Assembly (NCBI RefSeq): GCF_041381155.1
Contig: NC_091140.1
Coordinates: 27,816,952 to 27,880,951, forward strand
DNA from: Argopecten irradians
Taxonomy: Eukaryota; Mollusca; Bivalvia; Pectinida; Pectinidae
Direction of reading: 5' to 3'
DNA length: 64,000 nt
Part shown: positions 39,655 through 51,129 of the stretch, piece after piece
How positions within the stretch are numbered: position 1 is the stretch's first letter
How the letters are laid out: the number at the start of each line of letters is the position of its first letter
The notes under the pieces: generated by a model
The model's input: the letters and a program-made list of their open reading frames with translations, nothing else
Database searches by the model: none
Told to the model about the DNA's origin: nothing
Program-made: the position numbers and the translations under genes

Positions 39655-40315
39655 GTAGATAAAAATGGTTATGGACCAGTGGAGGGCTGACATAACCATC
39701 GCGAAGTTATGATTGGATACGTAATAAACACTTGGAATATAACATATGAGGAGTACATAAATAAAAATGGTTATGGGCCAGTGGAGGGCTGACATAACCA
39801 TCGCGAAGTTATGATTGGATACGTAATAAACACTTGGAATATAACATATGAGGAGTACATAAATAAAAATGGTTATGGACCAGTGGAGGGCTGACATAAC
39901 CATCGCGAAGTTATGATTGGATACGTAATAAACACATGGAATATAACATATGATGATTATATAAATAAAAATGGTTATGGACCAGTGGAGGGCTGACATA
40001 ACCATCGCGAAGTTATGATTGGATACGTAATAAACACATGGAATATAACATATGAGGAGTACATAAATAAAAATGGTTATGGACCAGTGGAGGGCTGACA
40101 TAACCATCGCGAAGTTATGATTGGATACGTAATAAACACATGGAATATAACATATGAGGAGTACATAAATAAAAATGGTTATGGACCAGTGGAGGGCTGA
40201 CATAACCATCGCAAAGTTATGATTGGATACGTAATAAACACTTGGAATATAAAATATGATGAGTATATAAATAAAAATGGTTTTGGACCAGTGGAGGGCT
40301 GACATAACCATACAT
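39655..40315. repeat. 102-bp tandem array (about 6.5 copies)
   Basis: The unit runs from AAAAATGGTTATGGACCAGT through TCGCGAAGTTATGATTGG to CATATGAGGAGTACATAAAT. Copy starts lie at 39661, 39763, 39865, 39967, 40069, 40171 and 40273. ATGGTTATG and CATAACCAT in each unit form a 9-bp inverted repeat. Because 102 is 34 codons, a minus-strand frame (39517-40419) stays open with a 34-residue repeat, MVMSALHWSITIFIYV... A real protein is unproven. Confidence 0.9.
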
Positions 40316-40419
40316 TGTTTATTGAATCTTGATATGCGCTTAATTGCTGATGTCATTTTGCAATATGGCCAATATATACAGGCATACTCTACTACAAAAT
40401 TCATGTACATGTATATCAT

Positions 40420-42950
40420 TTACGAGATAGACTGATGTCTAACAGTTTCTGCACGCATACAATAGACAGTACACTACATTTGTAACACCAAAAATAACAG
40501 GTTGAATATGTGTCAGTTTAACGTAATATGTTCATTTTTCATCTTTTCAATTGAATATTGTTTTCATTTCCATTAAAATTGTCGTCTCTTAATAAATATT
40601 GCTATTGTTGGATTGAAAAAAAATCAACAGACTGAACTCAATAGCAGTGACACGTTTTTGTTCATTTTTATAAATGATGGAGACAGTTTTCCCCAACTCC
40701 TACTAACAGCTGCAACATTGCACCAACACTCTTCTCACTTTTACATACCTAAATATAAGTACATGCAGCTACCACACAAACGCTTTAACATATTTTGTCT
40801 TTGTAACTACGAGGGGGGGGGGAGCCCATTTTCTGTAAGCCTGTAACAATAACATTGCAAGATAATGGATTCAAATTATTCGATTTTTCTATTTATTTTT
40901 TGCCATTCAATATATAAGGAATTATCTGTTAAGAACTGTCCTTTATTTCCTACTTACTAACAGACATAACAATACCATATGTCCTGTTAATGACCAAATG
41001 ACATGATGACATGCTAAATTAGACTTGATGTTCGTACCCAATCCTTGTCCCTGACTGCCGAGGGCCATTTCATGAGTGCCTCCCCTGCTGTGTAGATATT
41101 AATTGCTTATCTCCGATATAATATTTGTGTTTTGATGGAAAAGATCTTAATTGAGGTTTGCTGGCTTCTGTCAGTCAAGTACCTTTATATCACCCTACAC
41201 ACGACACTCATTAGTGTATCTTTTGACTTAAATACTACTATACCGTTTTATATTCTGGCACATTTTAACCTGTACAATCATGCAACAAACACACATAAAC
41301 ATAGGGTGCAATTGGAGGGCCTCCACGTGGCGCACCTGGAAACACTGGACATTTAGACCGATACAGATTGTCTGTAGCGCGTTTTTTGTCAAGTGGCTAA
41401 TCTCCATAAAATAATCTTCTTCAATTTTCCATAAAATGAATTTTTTTTTTACTCGGACCTGTACATTATAGCTCGTTTCCCTTCATTTCATCTGTGACAT
41501 TCCTTTACTTTAATTTTTCTTGAAACTGGGATATGATTTCCTAACATAATGAAAATGCTCCAAGAGTTATCTCCCTTTCGCAAGTCTCTTCATTTAATCT
41601 GCGACACTCCTTCAGGTGTCGCCCCACTAGTATGAAATGAGAGACGTAAGGTGCGATAACAGAGTTATCATGTTAACACGACAACGTTTACCTACCAACA
41701 CGCTTATAACCGCAAGTTAATTAATAAGGAAACTGACAGATTCTTTGTAACGATATTTTAAAGTTAAGTAAATCCTGGCGTGATCTATCGACTGAGATAG
41801 ATGTTGACTCTGCGAAAATTCATTTGAGGGAGAAATTTTGGGTCAAACAGGCAAAAGTCGACATTTTCATCGCTAGTTTCTGTTTAATTAGTTCTAGCAA
41901 ACAAACACTCATAGTTGACAAATTGAGATTTTACACATTAAAAGTAATTCTGAACAAAACGGTATTGGAAAATGTTATAAAGAACAGACGGTCTTGGAAA
42001 TGAGTGGTATTTCACAGGTTCCCAGTAAATTTCCACGGCAGACGTGATATTTTGGGACTTGGGCCGCGCCTTCCTTCAAAGCTATTCTGACCGATTGGAC
42101 CGACGAGTGTGCCATTCACAAATTGGTCGTATTTATAAAAAATATCTGTTTATTCTATGATATAATTACTTGAATTTATAAAACATTTTATAAGTCTTGC
42201 AATGATATCCAAAAGTTACAGGAAATTATCTGGACCTATATCTTGTGAGGAGACCTTCTCATAGCTCTCAATTAACTGTTTGGCAAAGATATGGCTACCT
42301 CCACAAGGACGGTATGGTTATCTGATGGCGGAGAAGACAAGCATCTGCATGTAGCCTGTAACAATGGAGAAGACATGAAGACTCGAGGGAAGAAAAAATA
42401 ACAAACACGAAGCCTTTGATACCATACTGAGGTAAGCCAGATCTGCTACAACGATGAGGAATGGGTTAGGAAATATGGAAATTACGATAATGAAGGAATG
42501 TCAGAGAAACAAGGTACTGATGAAAATGGAGGGAACATGAAACTTGTGGAAATGAACATGTTTGATGAAAAGTTTAAGTCCAATTATCAGACACATTCTT
42601 CAGTTACAAAATGATTCAATACACGAAAAAGTCATAGATGATGTAACAGAAGTCATTGATGTTGGAATCATTGTAATGAATACCTTTCAGTTGGCATTCA
42701 TAGCCAATCAGACGACCATCAGGATAATGACAACCATCAAGATAGTGACGACCATCAGATGGCAGACATTCCTGGATAGTGACTAAAATTAAAATTGGTA
42801 CTTTCCCATGTATAATATGTTTTTGAGAATGAACGTTTTGTGTTATTTCTGTAATACTCCAATATTTAGTAACAGTGCATAGCACTTGTTGTTCGACTTG
42901 TTCAAGCTGGGTTTAAACAAAAATACACAGTGTATTACTTGCAGAAATGT
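40420..42950. other. No gene or repeat recognised
   Basis: I read both strands and saw only short chance frames (for example 40613-40846, 41132-41356, 42562-42786), with no family motif and no tandem structure. A G9 run lies at about 40813-40821. Confidence 0.5.
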
Positions 42951-42954
42951 TTCA

Positions 42955-43375
42955 TTTCACAAAAAGTGTTATAAGTAACCAATTTATGTACTTTTTATTT
43001 GGCAAAAGTATCTGGCCATGATTTATAAGTCAAAAAACGGCAAATCAAAGTGATACACATGTAAGCAGCCATGTTGGTTTTCTAAAAAGGAAATGGTAAT
43101 ACTTCTAATGTTATTTTTTTTCGAAAATATTCTGAAATTAAGTAAACATTAAGATATGGATATATTTTTTTATTTAATTTTTTCTTTGAAGAGACATTGG
43201 TAATTTTAGTAATTAATATATGAATATAGAAATGATTAATTTGATTAAGAAACGGCACTTTGATTTATACTGGATTTATTAGTATTGAAATTGTTATTTC
43301 AGAAATAAGAAATTATTTCAGGAAAATATGTTATTCAACTTATTGATCTTGAATCAACTTTAAATATCAAAATAC
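42955..43375. repeat. Interspersed repeat, copy shared with 48390-49015
   Basis: Shared blocks in the same order and strand: TGTACTTTTTATTTGGCAAAAG, TATCTGGCCATGATTTATAA, CGAAAATATTCTGAAATTAAG, CTTTGAAGAGACATTGGT, GTTATTTCAGAAATA, TTTCAGGAAAATATGTTATT, CAACTTATTGATCTTGAATC, AACTTTAAATATCA. The similarity is about 75-80 percent by eye. No coding capacity is seen. Confidence 0.6.
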
Positions 43376-43379
43376 CACG

Positions 43380-43864
43380 ACCGTTGTCTCTGCGCCGGTT
43401 TCTGTTACTTCTGTTCCGGCTCCCTTTGCCACGATTCCTCAAGGGCCATACCAGATATACTTTGGGTCTGCCCCTTCGATGACTGTTCCTCTTCTGTTAC
43501 AGATGCCTAGTCCAGGTCAGCATTTTGTTCCGATACCAATACAGCCATCCCGCCTCAACAAAGTCCTGTCCAGGTGGTTCCTCAAAATGCCATTCCGACT
43601 CAGCAGTTCGTCCCTATACAGATACTGCCATCCCCTCCTCTACCAAGTCCTGTCCAAGTGGTTCCTCAAAGCACCACTCCATCTCAGCAGTTTGTCTCGA
43701 TTGTACCACAGGAATCCACGATGTCGCGTCTACCATCACCACTTCGTCCGTCACCAACCAGCCCTGGCCCATCGCGAAGCAGCAACTCGTACTACAAACG
43801 TCAAAACGAAGAGGTCGAGAAAGGCAGGGTTGTGAGGACTGCAATATTATCATTTGAAGAATGA
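43380..43864 (+). pseudogene. Pro/Gln/Val-rich open-frame fragment with a frameshift
   Basis: The + strand reads TTTVVSAPVSVTSVPAPF, then MPSPGQHFVPIPIQPS. After loss of one base near 43552 it continues SPVQVVPQNAIPTQQFVPIQ, LPSPPLPSPVQVVPQSTTPS and QQFVSIVPQ, ending SNSYYKRQNEEVEKG...SFEE with the stop at 43864. Two to three repeats of about 29 residues (QQFVPI..SPVQVVPQ) are visible. The family is not recognised. It follows the repeat at 42955, so it may be transposon-derived or an exon of an unknown gene. Confidence 0.35.
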
Positions 43865-44070
43865 ACAGAGACGATGAAGGCTAGAAGCTACACCATCAGA
43901 GAAATCCCAAGATTTAGGGATCCCTGATCTCCGTTTACATATACCAAGTGCTGAACAACAAGGCACGAGGGGGGATATAAATATTTTTAATGCTGCCTAG
44001 CAACATTGCTAGAAGGTCCCAAGCCCTTGAAAAAGCAGAGGGGAAATATTTGTATTCACTGAAAAAAACC

Positions 44071-44572
44071 CAACAAACACTGTGATAAATCGTGTAGTGT
44101 CGATAGCAATTCCTATGGTGAAGTGGCTATCACAATTGTCACTAAGTGGCAGGAGACCCGGGTTCGATTCCTGGTGGGAATTTCAGCACAATTGGTTTGT
44201 TACAGCTTTTTTGGTCATATTTTGATATCTCGAGTCATAATTATATGAAGGATCATTCAAAGATAAAATTCTTGGTTCATGTTGCGAATTAAATTGTGTA
44301 ATTGTATATGATATTTTCATTTTGGGGTCATTTTGCAAATTAAATTGCGTAATTTTATGTGAAATTTGCATCATTTTTTCTTTTCATTTAAAAAAAGCGA
44401 ACAAACACTGTGAAAGACCATGTAGTGTTGAAAGCAATTTCTATGGTGAAGTGGTTATCACAATTGTCACTATGTGGCAGGAGACCCGGGTTCGATTCCC
44501 GGTGGGAATTTCAGCACAATTGGTTTGTTACAGCTTTTTTGGTCATATTTTGATATCTCGAGTCATAATTAG
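44071..44572 (+). repeat. Two direct copies of a tRNA-derived SINE
   Basis: Copies at 44071-44245 and 44400-44572 share CAACAAACACTGTGA, TATGGTGAAGTGG(T/C)TATCAC (A box) and GAGACCCGGGTTCGATTCC (B box), then GGTGGGAATTTCAGCACAAT, GGTTTGTTACAGCTTTTTTG and GATATCTCGAGTCATAATT. The tRNA-like 5' part and conserved unrelated 3' part are the standard SINE layout. The AT-rich spacer is itself partly duplicated. Confidence 0.65.
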
Positions 44573-45000
44573 GGCTTTTCACCACAGGGCTTTTCACCAT
44601 GTGGTGAAAAGACCTATTGTTTTTGTTCTGTTTTTAGCTCACCTGGTCCGAAGGACCAAGGTGATCTTATGCCATACCGTGGCGTCCGGCGTCCGGCGTC
44701 CGTCGTCCGTCCGTCCGTCAACAATCGACTTCTTCTCTATAATCGCTGGTCGGATTTCGACAAAATTTGACTGGTAGCATCCTTTTGGGCTACTTACTGA
44801 AAATTGTACAAATGATTGGGCGGGGCCAAAAGGGGTCAATTTGGCTATTTCCATTTAAACGACTTCTTCTCTGAAACTAAGCATGGGATAGCACCCAAAA
44901 TACAATGGTAGCATCCTTATAGGCAAAAAAAAGTGTAGAATAATAATAATAATAATAATAAAAAACAGAACAAAAACAATAGGTCTTTTAAGCCCTAAAA
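44572..45000. mobile_element. Nested repeat bounded by inverted GGGCTTTT...TTCTG modules
   Basis: The left module AGGGCTTTTCACC..GACCTATTG-TTTTTGTTCTGTTTTT is inverted at 44958-44998 (AAAAACAGAACAAAAACAAT, AGGTCTTTTAAGCCCT). Inside is a hairpin-headed repeat: AGCTCACCTGGTCCGAAGGA then CCAAGGTGA, GGCGTCCGGCGTCCG, GTCCGTCCGTCAACAATCGA. I recognise that head as a frequent bivalve repeat. An (ATA)n stretch lies at 44941-44960. No coding sequence. Confidence 0.6.
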
Positions 45001-45002
45001 AA

Positions 45003-46180
45003 CAGGTGAGCGATACAGGCCCTTTGGGCCTCTTGTTATTATTATTCTTCTACACTTTTTTTGTGTCCTAAAGATCTTCAAAATGGTAAGAGGTATGCCA
45101 ATGGCCTTATTGTTATATTGTATGGCATGAGTTGAAGGGGTGACCGCAACATTTTTAAGTAGGTCAAAAATCCAAGATGGCCGCCATGACGTCATACCTA
45201 AAAAGTTTTAAAACAGCCATAACTCAAAAACCGTTTAAGATACAGCAAATATTTTTGATGTTTTATGTAGATCGTATAAAAGACTAACTTTTATTCAATT
45301 ACAGCAATTAGGTCAGAGGTCAAACAAAAAAGTTCGCTATGGGGTCAACGTTCGCGAATTATTATTTTTTTTGATTTTGCGAAATTTCTTTTTACATATC
45401 GATGCAGAATGTCATTCTGATGAATTTGGTGTCTTTTATTTTTCGGTAGCACTTCCGGTTAATGCTGTATGCCATTTTGAAAAACAATCCTTTGATCTTT
45501 GCTAAATTCCCGCCAAATTTAAAAATGCTTATAAATCACTAACAGTTCTTTTCACAGATTTCATCCAATAATATTTTTTTGCAGAGAGTTCTCTTCGGCT
45601 GATCAAACTTCATGCAGATCTTCACTAAAACACTTTTATTCAGGGCTGAAAGTCAAGGTCATTTATTGGTTACAACTTCAAAACCCATGCATTACCTAGT
45701 TCTTAACTTACCTGGCAATGACGGTATTGTAAACTAAATATAGTGAAAAGCCCGCCAAATTGTCTATGGCAATTTCTAGTTTTTTTTATTTTTGTTTTCA
45801 TAGTAACAGATAAAAAAAACAAAAATAGAAGGTTCCGGACAGCAAAAGGTACAACTATGACCCTAGCATAACATATACACAAAGTTTCGTGGAGATAAGT
45901 TGAATGGTTTCGGAGTAAGGTGACTTTAAATCTATTATTACATATGCAATTTCCAGCTTGCCTCATGTCGGTGAAGTAACAACACACATACATTGATGAC
46001 GTCGTTTGCAATGCAAGACGTTTACGGTGGCCAATAAAAGAAAACAAACACAATGCGGTTTTCATATGTTATATCTTCTAAATACAACACTTTTTGTGCA
46101 AGTTGTCAAGCATTTATGGGGAATATTTTGCATTGAAATTGTCACCTTCATACATCGGTTTTGGGACTCCCTGGACATTG
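45003..46180. repeat. Cleaner copy of the 18.6-20.3-kb composite repeat
   Basis: It starts with the hairpin terminus CAGGTGAGCGATACAGGCCC (also at 10584). It includes CCAAGATGGCCGCCATGACG and the 45270-45670 stretch that recurs in error-rich form at 18951-20330. It ends with the 150-bp block shared with 18601-18750. No open frame of note. Confidence 0.65.
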
Positions 46181-46384
46181 TATTTTCCCATTATGTGATG
46201 CGCAAAATATACTGATAGTAGATTTTTTAAGCATTTTCAGCCCTAAAAAGTACCTGCGCAAATTATACAAGTTTTTACGGTATATGATATTGGAATGTAT
46301 CCCAAACTTTTTATCATATTATTTGCCAATAACACTGTTATGATATCAGAAATATTTGATGGTCTACTACAACAAATGTTACCT

Positions 46385-47160
46385 GAATTTTAACAATATT
46401 GCATAACATGGAAATTAGAACTTAATATCAGAAAGATAAAAATTGTGATATTCTCAAGACGTAAATCGGTACCACAACACCAGTTGATGTTATGGAATAC
46501 AGAATTAGATTTATAAGAATTGTTTACATATCTAGGTACAGAACATAATGTTAATGGTAGCGTTTTTAAAGAAAGGGAAAAAACCTGCTGAACATACAAT
46601 TAAATTGGTGTTTGCTATTTATAAGAAATAAAGGAATGTATCTCTTCCTGTTCATCTTAAACTGAAAATATTTGATTCACTTGTAATGACAGTTTTAGTA
46701 TACTCATCAGAGGTATGGGGATTTGAAAATAAAAAAATGTTGTAGAAAAATTCAGTTGTAATTTTGTAAAACAATCCTGAAGTTAAGAAAGTGTACAAAC
46801 AATTTCATGGTCTATGGTGAGCTAACAAGTTATCCGGTTTGAATTGAAGTTCGGATACAATGTATATCAATCAACTTGCTGTTTTACAAAAGAATAGTTA
46901 CAAAACTTGTTAAAAGTAGACCAATTGACCAATTTATTCAAAAATCACGTGGTGATATTGATAAGTCTTCTAGAGGACAGACATATTCTATATTTAAGAC
47001 ATTTTGTCATAGAAAAGTACGCCTCTTGTCTTTCTCTGCTGCAAACGATACTTGTTAACTGATACTGTGGTCCCTGGAACTTGATGACAATAGTCATTAA
47101 GAATGGATATTTTCATTAACATCAAATTAACAAGGAAAATGCTGAATGTGTTATAAAATC
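46385..47160 (+). pseudogene. Decayed LINE reverse-transcriptase 3' fragment
   Basis: In changing + frames the sequence reads WKLELNIRKIKIVIFSRRKS, then FTYLGTEHNVNGSVFKE, then VYSSEVWGFEN (reading through damage) and VYGELTSYPV. These match, in order, the segment after the RT catalytic core of non-LTR elements (...KTK.viFSRg..., yLG..fn.nG, YgsEvWGfen, vYGELgr.Pl). Several stops and frame changes are present. The catalytic YADD box and endonuclease are missing. It could be the same clade as the minus-strand EEP fragment at 22.2 kb, but they are not contiguous. Confidence 0.6.
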
Positions 47161-48289
47161 ATTTGACATATAACATCATAGGAAATATTAGAATAGGCTT
47201 CCAAGATTTTAGTATTTGTCTCTTATTTTACACCTTGGTGTCCAAGGAATCCTCAAAAGTCCAAACTGGAAGGAACACCAGCCAAATTTATTTCTTATTG
47301 TACAAAACTACAGTAGTATTGACCTTAAAAATAAATTTCTCCTATCATCAAGACCGAGCCATTTAGTACTTTCAGTACTTTGATTTATCTTTTCTATTTA
47401 TTTCCCATTGAAGTTGTTTAACTTAAGTTAGTCATTACCATGAGGAAACCACTTTGATTTATTTGATGTGTGTAATATTCTGAATCAGTTTAACTTAAAT
47501 GATGGAAATGGTTTGTTTTGTTCTACACACCGTGTGATACAATTGTACAGTGTATGTACATGTACATATTAAGCAACAGTTCTCAAGAGAAGTACTTCCC
47601 ACTTGGATCATAAAATATAAAAACAAAATCTGAATGTTTTTTTGATGCTGTGAAACAGCATTTTTAGGTACGCTCGGCGAACCTGTTCACATTTAAAAAA
47701 TAAAACCGCTCCGCGATGAAAATTAAATGTTGTTTTGTTGATGGTATGAATAAATCGAACCTCAGTATTCAAAAATACAAACATTGAATTTGTACATACA
47801 AATGCACCATAGACAGTGTGTTTTAAGTGTTCAGTTGGGACTCTATAATTTTGTTCTCCCTACGCGTCATGTCTACTCCCAAAAATGACGAACAACGCCT
47901 TCTTCGATGTCTTCCTCTGCGGCAGACTTTCGGTCGATTTTGGATTGTGTATGTTTTTTTTCAATTTTACGTAATTCATGCTACTGATCGATTAATGTAA
48001 TAAAATGTTAACGAAGATAATTGCAAATGAAAAATCTTATAAAGTTTCTTAAGTTTTTTTGTTTTGGTTGCATTGACGAACTATATCTGATGATATTGTT
48101 GCGCAGTAAAAGTGAATAGTTTTGAGTACGAGTATTCTCCCTTGTTCTGGCACTGGGAGTTGTGTCTTTTGTTTAGTGACAACTGCGTTATATTGAAATG
48201 GAAAAAAGTACTAAATTTATCAACATAAACTTACAAAATATAATGATAATACATATCTACAAAATTAACTTAAATTGCCGTGTAATGTA
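47161..48289. other. No gene recognised
   Basis: AT-rich sequence with only short chance frames and no tandem structure. GATGCTGTGAAACAGCAT at 47644 is a short perfect-stem hairpin. Confidence 0.45.
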
Positions 48290-48710
48290 CGGTAGTCTTA
48301 CGAAGACTTGCTAAAGTCCGATGCATTGCATGAAGTTTTCTTGATGTTAGCGTTCTTATGAATTCAAAAGAAATTTGAGTGTTTTAAGTAACCAAATAAT
48401 GTACCTTTTATTTAGCAAAGGTATCTGGCCATGATTTATTATTAATCAAAAGTCGGCAAAATAAAAATCACTATAAAATGTTCTTCACGATAATTTGTCG
48501 CCAACCAGTTAACCGTTTGGCTTACGAAGACTTGCTAAAGTCCGATGCATTACATGAAGTTTTCTTGATGATTAGCGATTAGCGTTCTTGTGAATTTAAA
48601 AGAAATCTTAGTGTTATACGTAACGAGATAATGTACCTTTTATTTGGCAAAAGTATTGGGCCATGATTTATTAGTCAAAAGTCGTCAAAGAAACCAAAAC
48701 ATATCCGGAA
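48290..48710. repeat. Direct duplication of ~220 bp
   Basis: CTTACGAAGACTTGCTAAAG, TCCGATGCATT.CATGAAGTT, TTCTTGATG, AGCGTTCTT and AATGTACCTTTTATTTGGCA recur at 48298 and 48521 in the same order. The second copy runs on into the repeat shared with 42955-43375. Confidence 0.7.
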
Positions 48711-49015
48711 ATGGTAATATTTCTAATGTTACATTTTCCCGAAAATATTCTTAAATATTAAGTGGATATTAAGATACGCATATGTTAATTTATATTATTT
48801 TTTTGTCTTTGAAGAGACATTGATGAAATTGATAATTTAGTTATTAATAAAGAATTATAAGAAATGATACTCAGATTCTGACCGGTTTTTGGTGTTGAAA
48901 TCGTTATTTCAGAAATACATTGTAATTTAAATATAAAATTTAATTCGGTTATTTCAGGAAAATGAGTCATTCAACTTATTGTTCATGAAACAACTTTAAA
49001 TATCATTAAATAAAT
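48390..49015. repeat. Interspersed repeat, second copy (see 42955-43375)
   Basis: It carries the same ordered blocks as the first copy, ending TTTCAGGAAAATGAGTCATT, CAACTTATTGTTCATGAAAC, AACTTTAAATATCATT. It lies about 190 bp before the Harbinger-type transposase. The other copy lies directly before the Pro/Gln-rich fragment, so it may be part of a transposon's non-coding end. Confidence 0.55.
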
Positions 49016-49201
49016 ACGGTACACCGTAAATATCTTTGGTTAAACTCCAAAATTCAACACTGCATACTTAGTATACTAAATTCAATAGTTAAATGAAAAA
49101 CCAATTTCTTTATTCCTTTGTTTGAGCCCTTCATTCACAGCATCTATGAGTGGCCTTGACACTTTGATTTATTCAGATAATTCGATGGTCAGATAATGTA
49201 A

Positions 49202-49968
49202 GACGAAGACAAAGTTGAGCAAGTTTCAGGGTTTTCAGGGGTTGTTGGATTTCTTGATGGGTCGCTCATACGCTTGGCATCTGCAATAAATGGTGATATC
49301 GACTATTTTAACAGGAAGGGATTTCCCTCAATGCAATTGCAGGTACAAAGCCAAAACTGTAAGTTCTTAACTATACAAATTATTTCGACTATGAGTAGAT
49401 AACTCCAGTACTATTATAAGACCCTTCTTAACAATGCATTTAACTTTGATGTCTAGTTTTGAACTGTAAAATATGTATTCAATTTTATAAAAACACGGCA
49501 TATCTCATTATGTAGATTTTAAACAAGTTCATTGCAGTATCTACAAGTATATACAAAAACCAAGTAAAACGAGTAATTAGTGTTTTCTATTTGTTGTAGG
49601 TACCAGTGCCTATACAGGATGGCCAGGCTGTACCCACGACGTAAAAGTGTTGCGCAGTTCTAAGTTGTTTGCTAAAGCTGAAGGAGGAGAATTATTAAGC
49701 ATTGGGGAACATTTATTTGCAGACAATGCCTATCCACTTAGGAACTGGCTTATAACACTTTTAAAAAACGATGGTAATCTTGCACCACAACAAAAACGCT
49801 TCAACAAAAAGTTTTTCTGGGCTAAAGCAGGCAGTAGAAAGAACTCTTGGTCATTTAAAAGGTCGTTTCAGGCGCCTGAGGGAAATCCCACTTCACAATC
49901 CAGAAGAAATAAACAATCTCATTATAGCAGGTTGCATTTGTCACAATTTAGTGGGGGAGGAGAAATAG
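49202..49968 (+). pseudogene. HARBI1-like: PIF/Harbinger (HARBI1-like) DDE transposase, broken
   Basis: Exon part 1 (49202-49358) reads VEQVSGFSGVVGFLDGSLI and YFNRKGFPSMQLQVQSQN, with the first catalytic Asp in FLDG. A donor ACT|GTAAGT and an acceptor TTGTTGTAG| join it in frame to part 2 (49600-49968): YTGWPGCTHDVKVLRSSKLF (second Asp), LFADNAYPLRNWLITLLK and RFNKK. A one-base insertion in the AAAAAGTTTTT stretch at about 49810 then shifts the frame to SGLKQAVERTLGHLKGRFRR (catalytic Glu in VER) and NNLIIAGCICHNLV. The order is that of a DDE_Tnp_4 domain. The N-terminal region is not identifiable and about 8-10 residues between the first two motifs seem missing. The transposase would cut and paste the element with the help of a Myb-like partner, and a candidate partner follows on the opposite strand. 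Confidence 0.8.
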
Positions 49969-51129
49969 GTTCCCATGTACCCCTCTGCCAGTTTTTCGAA
50001 ACATGGTTTTTTATGACCAGTATGATGTCTAGTTTCATTTTATGCTTGTTGCCATTGACAACTAATGTGTCATGGGGGTCATATGGCGGCCATCTTGGAT
50101 TTCGGGTATCAAAAATGGCCAAAATGACACATTCGCAAACATGCGCATAGATAGAGAGCCAGACAACATTCAGAGCAAATAAACACATTTTGTGATATAA
50201 TTGAAACATGCTGAATACGATTAAATCGTAATAATGATGTTACGTCTTCTCATTTTGGTAAAATTTGTGTATTCTATGTTGCGACGATGTATCAAGGCAT
50301 TGCACGTCGTCTCCAGCTTCTCAATACAGCTTGGAAAATAAAGATAACAAGTACATCATTTTTGTCTGTTTTACTTAATCACACGATAAAAAACGTAACA
50401 GTGACATGATAAAAAATGAACTTTCTGTTGATGACAAGAATAAAAAAATATTTGTCTTTGAAATGAAAAAAAAAATATAATTGTAAAACTTGTCAACACT
50501 AGAAAACAGTCAATAATTGGGACATGAAAACAGTTTCAATTAGTGGTATCACTTGTATTTTGCTTAAATTCGCGCTAATACAGGTCCAGCATTCTGTCGA
50601 AGCATTGTTTTATTTCTTCATGCATTTTTTGCATGTTCTCTTTGAAGCTTTCATACTGACTCTGCATACAGTCCAGTACATCGGAGGATTTCCTTTTGTT
50701 ACATTCTTCTTTTTAGATTTATTTTCTGCTTCAGAGTGTCCACTTGTGCTAGGCTGGGGTTCATCTGCATCAGTGTCTAAGGTAGATGATGCCCTTGTAC
50801 TAGCTTTGTTGCCATATAAGTTGTCAAAGGCTGTTTTATGTCTAAAGTAGCGACTTTCAGAGCCGGAAGGGGCGTCGATTATTTCTTTCCATTTCTTTTC
50901 CAATGCGGCCTACATTGTACTTATTTAAAAACCTGTGGTGGGGTGATAATGCAATTTATTGTTTTCAATTCATCTGTAATTTTTGTCCAAACCTTTTAAT
51001 GATTTCGATTTTTGATAAAATCATCAGGCATTCCATGCCTTAGAAAAACTAATTTGTCTTCTTCGTTGTCTCTCCATACATGAAAAGAATTGAGACTGCT
51101 TTGTCTGGTAGTGCCACTACTTTTTCCAG

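Noticed and set aside
44455..44510. A functional tRNA gene (GGGTTCGATTCCCGG)
   Set aside because: Two copies share more than 100 bp of identical non-tRNA sequence downstream, and the cloverleaf could not be closed by eye, so SINE origin is preferred.
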